64,000 bases of DNA from contig JAUMIR010000003.1 in assembly GCA_030847615.1 (NCBI GenBank), forward strand, positions 59,319,001 to 59,383,000, given 5' to 3'. How positions within the stretch are numbered: the stretch's first letter is position 1; each line of letters opens with the position of its first letter. Position numbers and translations under genes: made by a program. Below are positions 63,141 through 64,000 of the stretch, in pieces. The stretch is from Gambelia wislizenii. Taxonomy: Eukaryota; Chordata; Lepidosauria; Squamata; Crotaphytidae. The notes under the pieces are model-generated. The model had not been told where the DNA came from. It was given only the letters and a program-made list of their open reading frames with translations, and ran no database searches.

Positions 63141-64000
63141 CCTGGCTGCAGCTTTTTGGGCCTACAGAAATTTCAGAACACTTTTCAAAGGCAGACCCAT
63201 GTAGAGTGCATTACAGTAATCCAAACAGGAATTAACCAAGGCATGTATTACTGTGGTCAGATCCAACTCCTCCAGGAATGGACACAGTTGGCACAATAGC
63301 TTTTAACTGTGCAAAAGCACTCCTGGCACAGAGCTGAATCCAGGAGCACACCCAAACTGCAGACTTGCCTTTTCAGGAGGAGTGTAATGCCATCTAGCGC
63401 AGGCTGAATCTCTATTTCCTGATCTGTCTTTTGACTCACCAGGAGCACCTCTGCCTTATCTGAACTAAGCTTTAAATTGTTTGCCCTCATCCAGGCCATT
63501 ACAGCTGCCAGGCACTGGTTTAGAACAGGAACAGTTTCCTTGGAATTAGTTGCAAAAGTGTAGTAGAGTTGGGTATCATCAGTATACTGGTGGCACCTGA
63601 TTGCAAAATTCTAGACAACCTTTCCCAGTGGTTTCATGTAAACTTTAAATAGCACAGAGGACAAGACTGAACCCTTGGACTCCACAAGCCAATGGCCACG
63701 GAGTCAAGCAGGAATCCCCTAGCACCACCCTCTGACAGCACCCCTCCAGGAAAGAATGGAGCCCCTATAGAACAGTACCTGCAAGCCCCATCCCAGAGAA
63801 GTGACTCAGAAAGATACCATGGTTGATGGTATTGAAAGCCACTGAGAGGTCCAGCAGAACCAATAGGGACACACTCCCTCTGTCTAGTTCCTTGCATAGG
63901 TCATCCATCAAGGTGACCAAAGCTGTCTCTGTCCCATAACCAGTTCTGAAACCAGACTGAAATAGATCTAGATCTGAATATGTCACATATCCAACACATC
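63058..64000 (-). mobile_element. Older L2 LINE, reverse transcriptase part, runs off the window
   Basis: On the minus strand: LDLFQSGFRTGYGTETALVT, LLVLLDLSVAFNTINHGI (motif A with N where the second aspartate belongs), a frame change near 63760, RMSNNLKLSSDKAEVLLVS-type thumb sequence (63499-63420), ITLLLKRQVCSLGVLLDSAL and finally AAARLLTRADYREHTTFLLQ. Several stops and frame changes show it is older than the inserted L2. The start is beyond the window end. Confidence 0.85.

Overview
This window reads as intergenic DNA from a squamate reptile, most likely a lizard. I found no host protein-coding gene, tRNA or rRNA gene. Almost every open frame with recognisable homology belongs to a transposable element. 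The squamate assignment rests on the mixture of repeats. There are tRNA-headed SINEs ending in a BovB-like tail (Sauria SINE type), a second tRNA SINE, a 5S rRNA-headed SINE, a BovB/RTE LINE, CR1 with its octamer tail, L2, an L1 remnant and Penelope-like elements (PLEs). There is also a Vingi/RTE-like LINE ending in an (AG)n tail, plus many DNA-transposon MITEs. Species cannot be told from this.

Layout. 0-9.9 kb: CR1/L3-like remnant, BovB 3' part (minus), a long but broken Vingi-like LINE (4.0-6.5 kb, plus) and three Sauria-type SINEs. 9.9-11.4 kb: a compact nest in which a GC-rich foldback element sits in a SINE, next to a 1-kb DNA transposon that itself holds a solo LTR. 11.4-18.8 kb: old palindromic MITEs, some split by a SINE or a CR1 tail. 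18.8-19.9 kb: CR1 3' half. 21.3-29.3 kb: 5S-SINEs, a PLE, a Tigger-like MITE inside another Tigger-like MITE, a second foldback and a second GGACTTTATC element. 30.9-37.1 kb: two more Vingi-like LINE copies, a second PLE-type element and an old CR1. 38.3-43.6 kb: L2, L1 and Tigger-like fragments and another GGACTTTATC element. 43.9-50.2 kb: PLE insertions, CR1 tail, SINE and a 5'-inverted Vingi-like LINE. 51.5-57.1 kb: hAT-like repeats, a Tigger-like MITE carrying a GC-rich minisatellite, a third foldback and a fifth LINE copy. 57.5-59.9 kb: a mariner split by a GGACTTTATC transposon, itself split by an internally deleted LINE derivative. 60.1-64.0 kb: an L2 with a largely intact reverse transcriptase frame, inserted into an older L2.

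How the parts relate. The non-autonomous pieces share ends with autonomous ones: the SINE tails resemble BovB, and the 468-bp LINE derivative ends exactly like the Vingi-like LINE. Three MITE families share a related GG...TTTTCA(G/C)AC-type terminus, two of them with 3-bp target duplications, which suggests one family of transposase. Nesting with intact target duplications gives a relative age order at several places. All coordinates were read by eye and may be off by a few bases.
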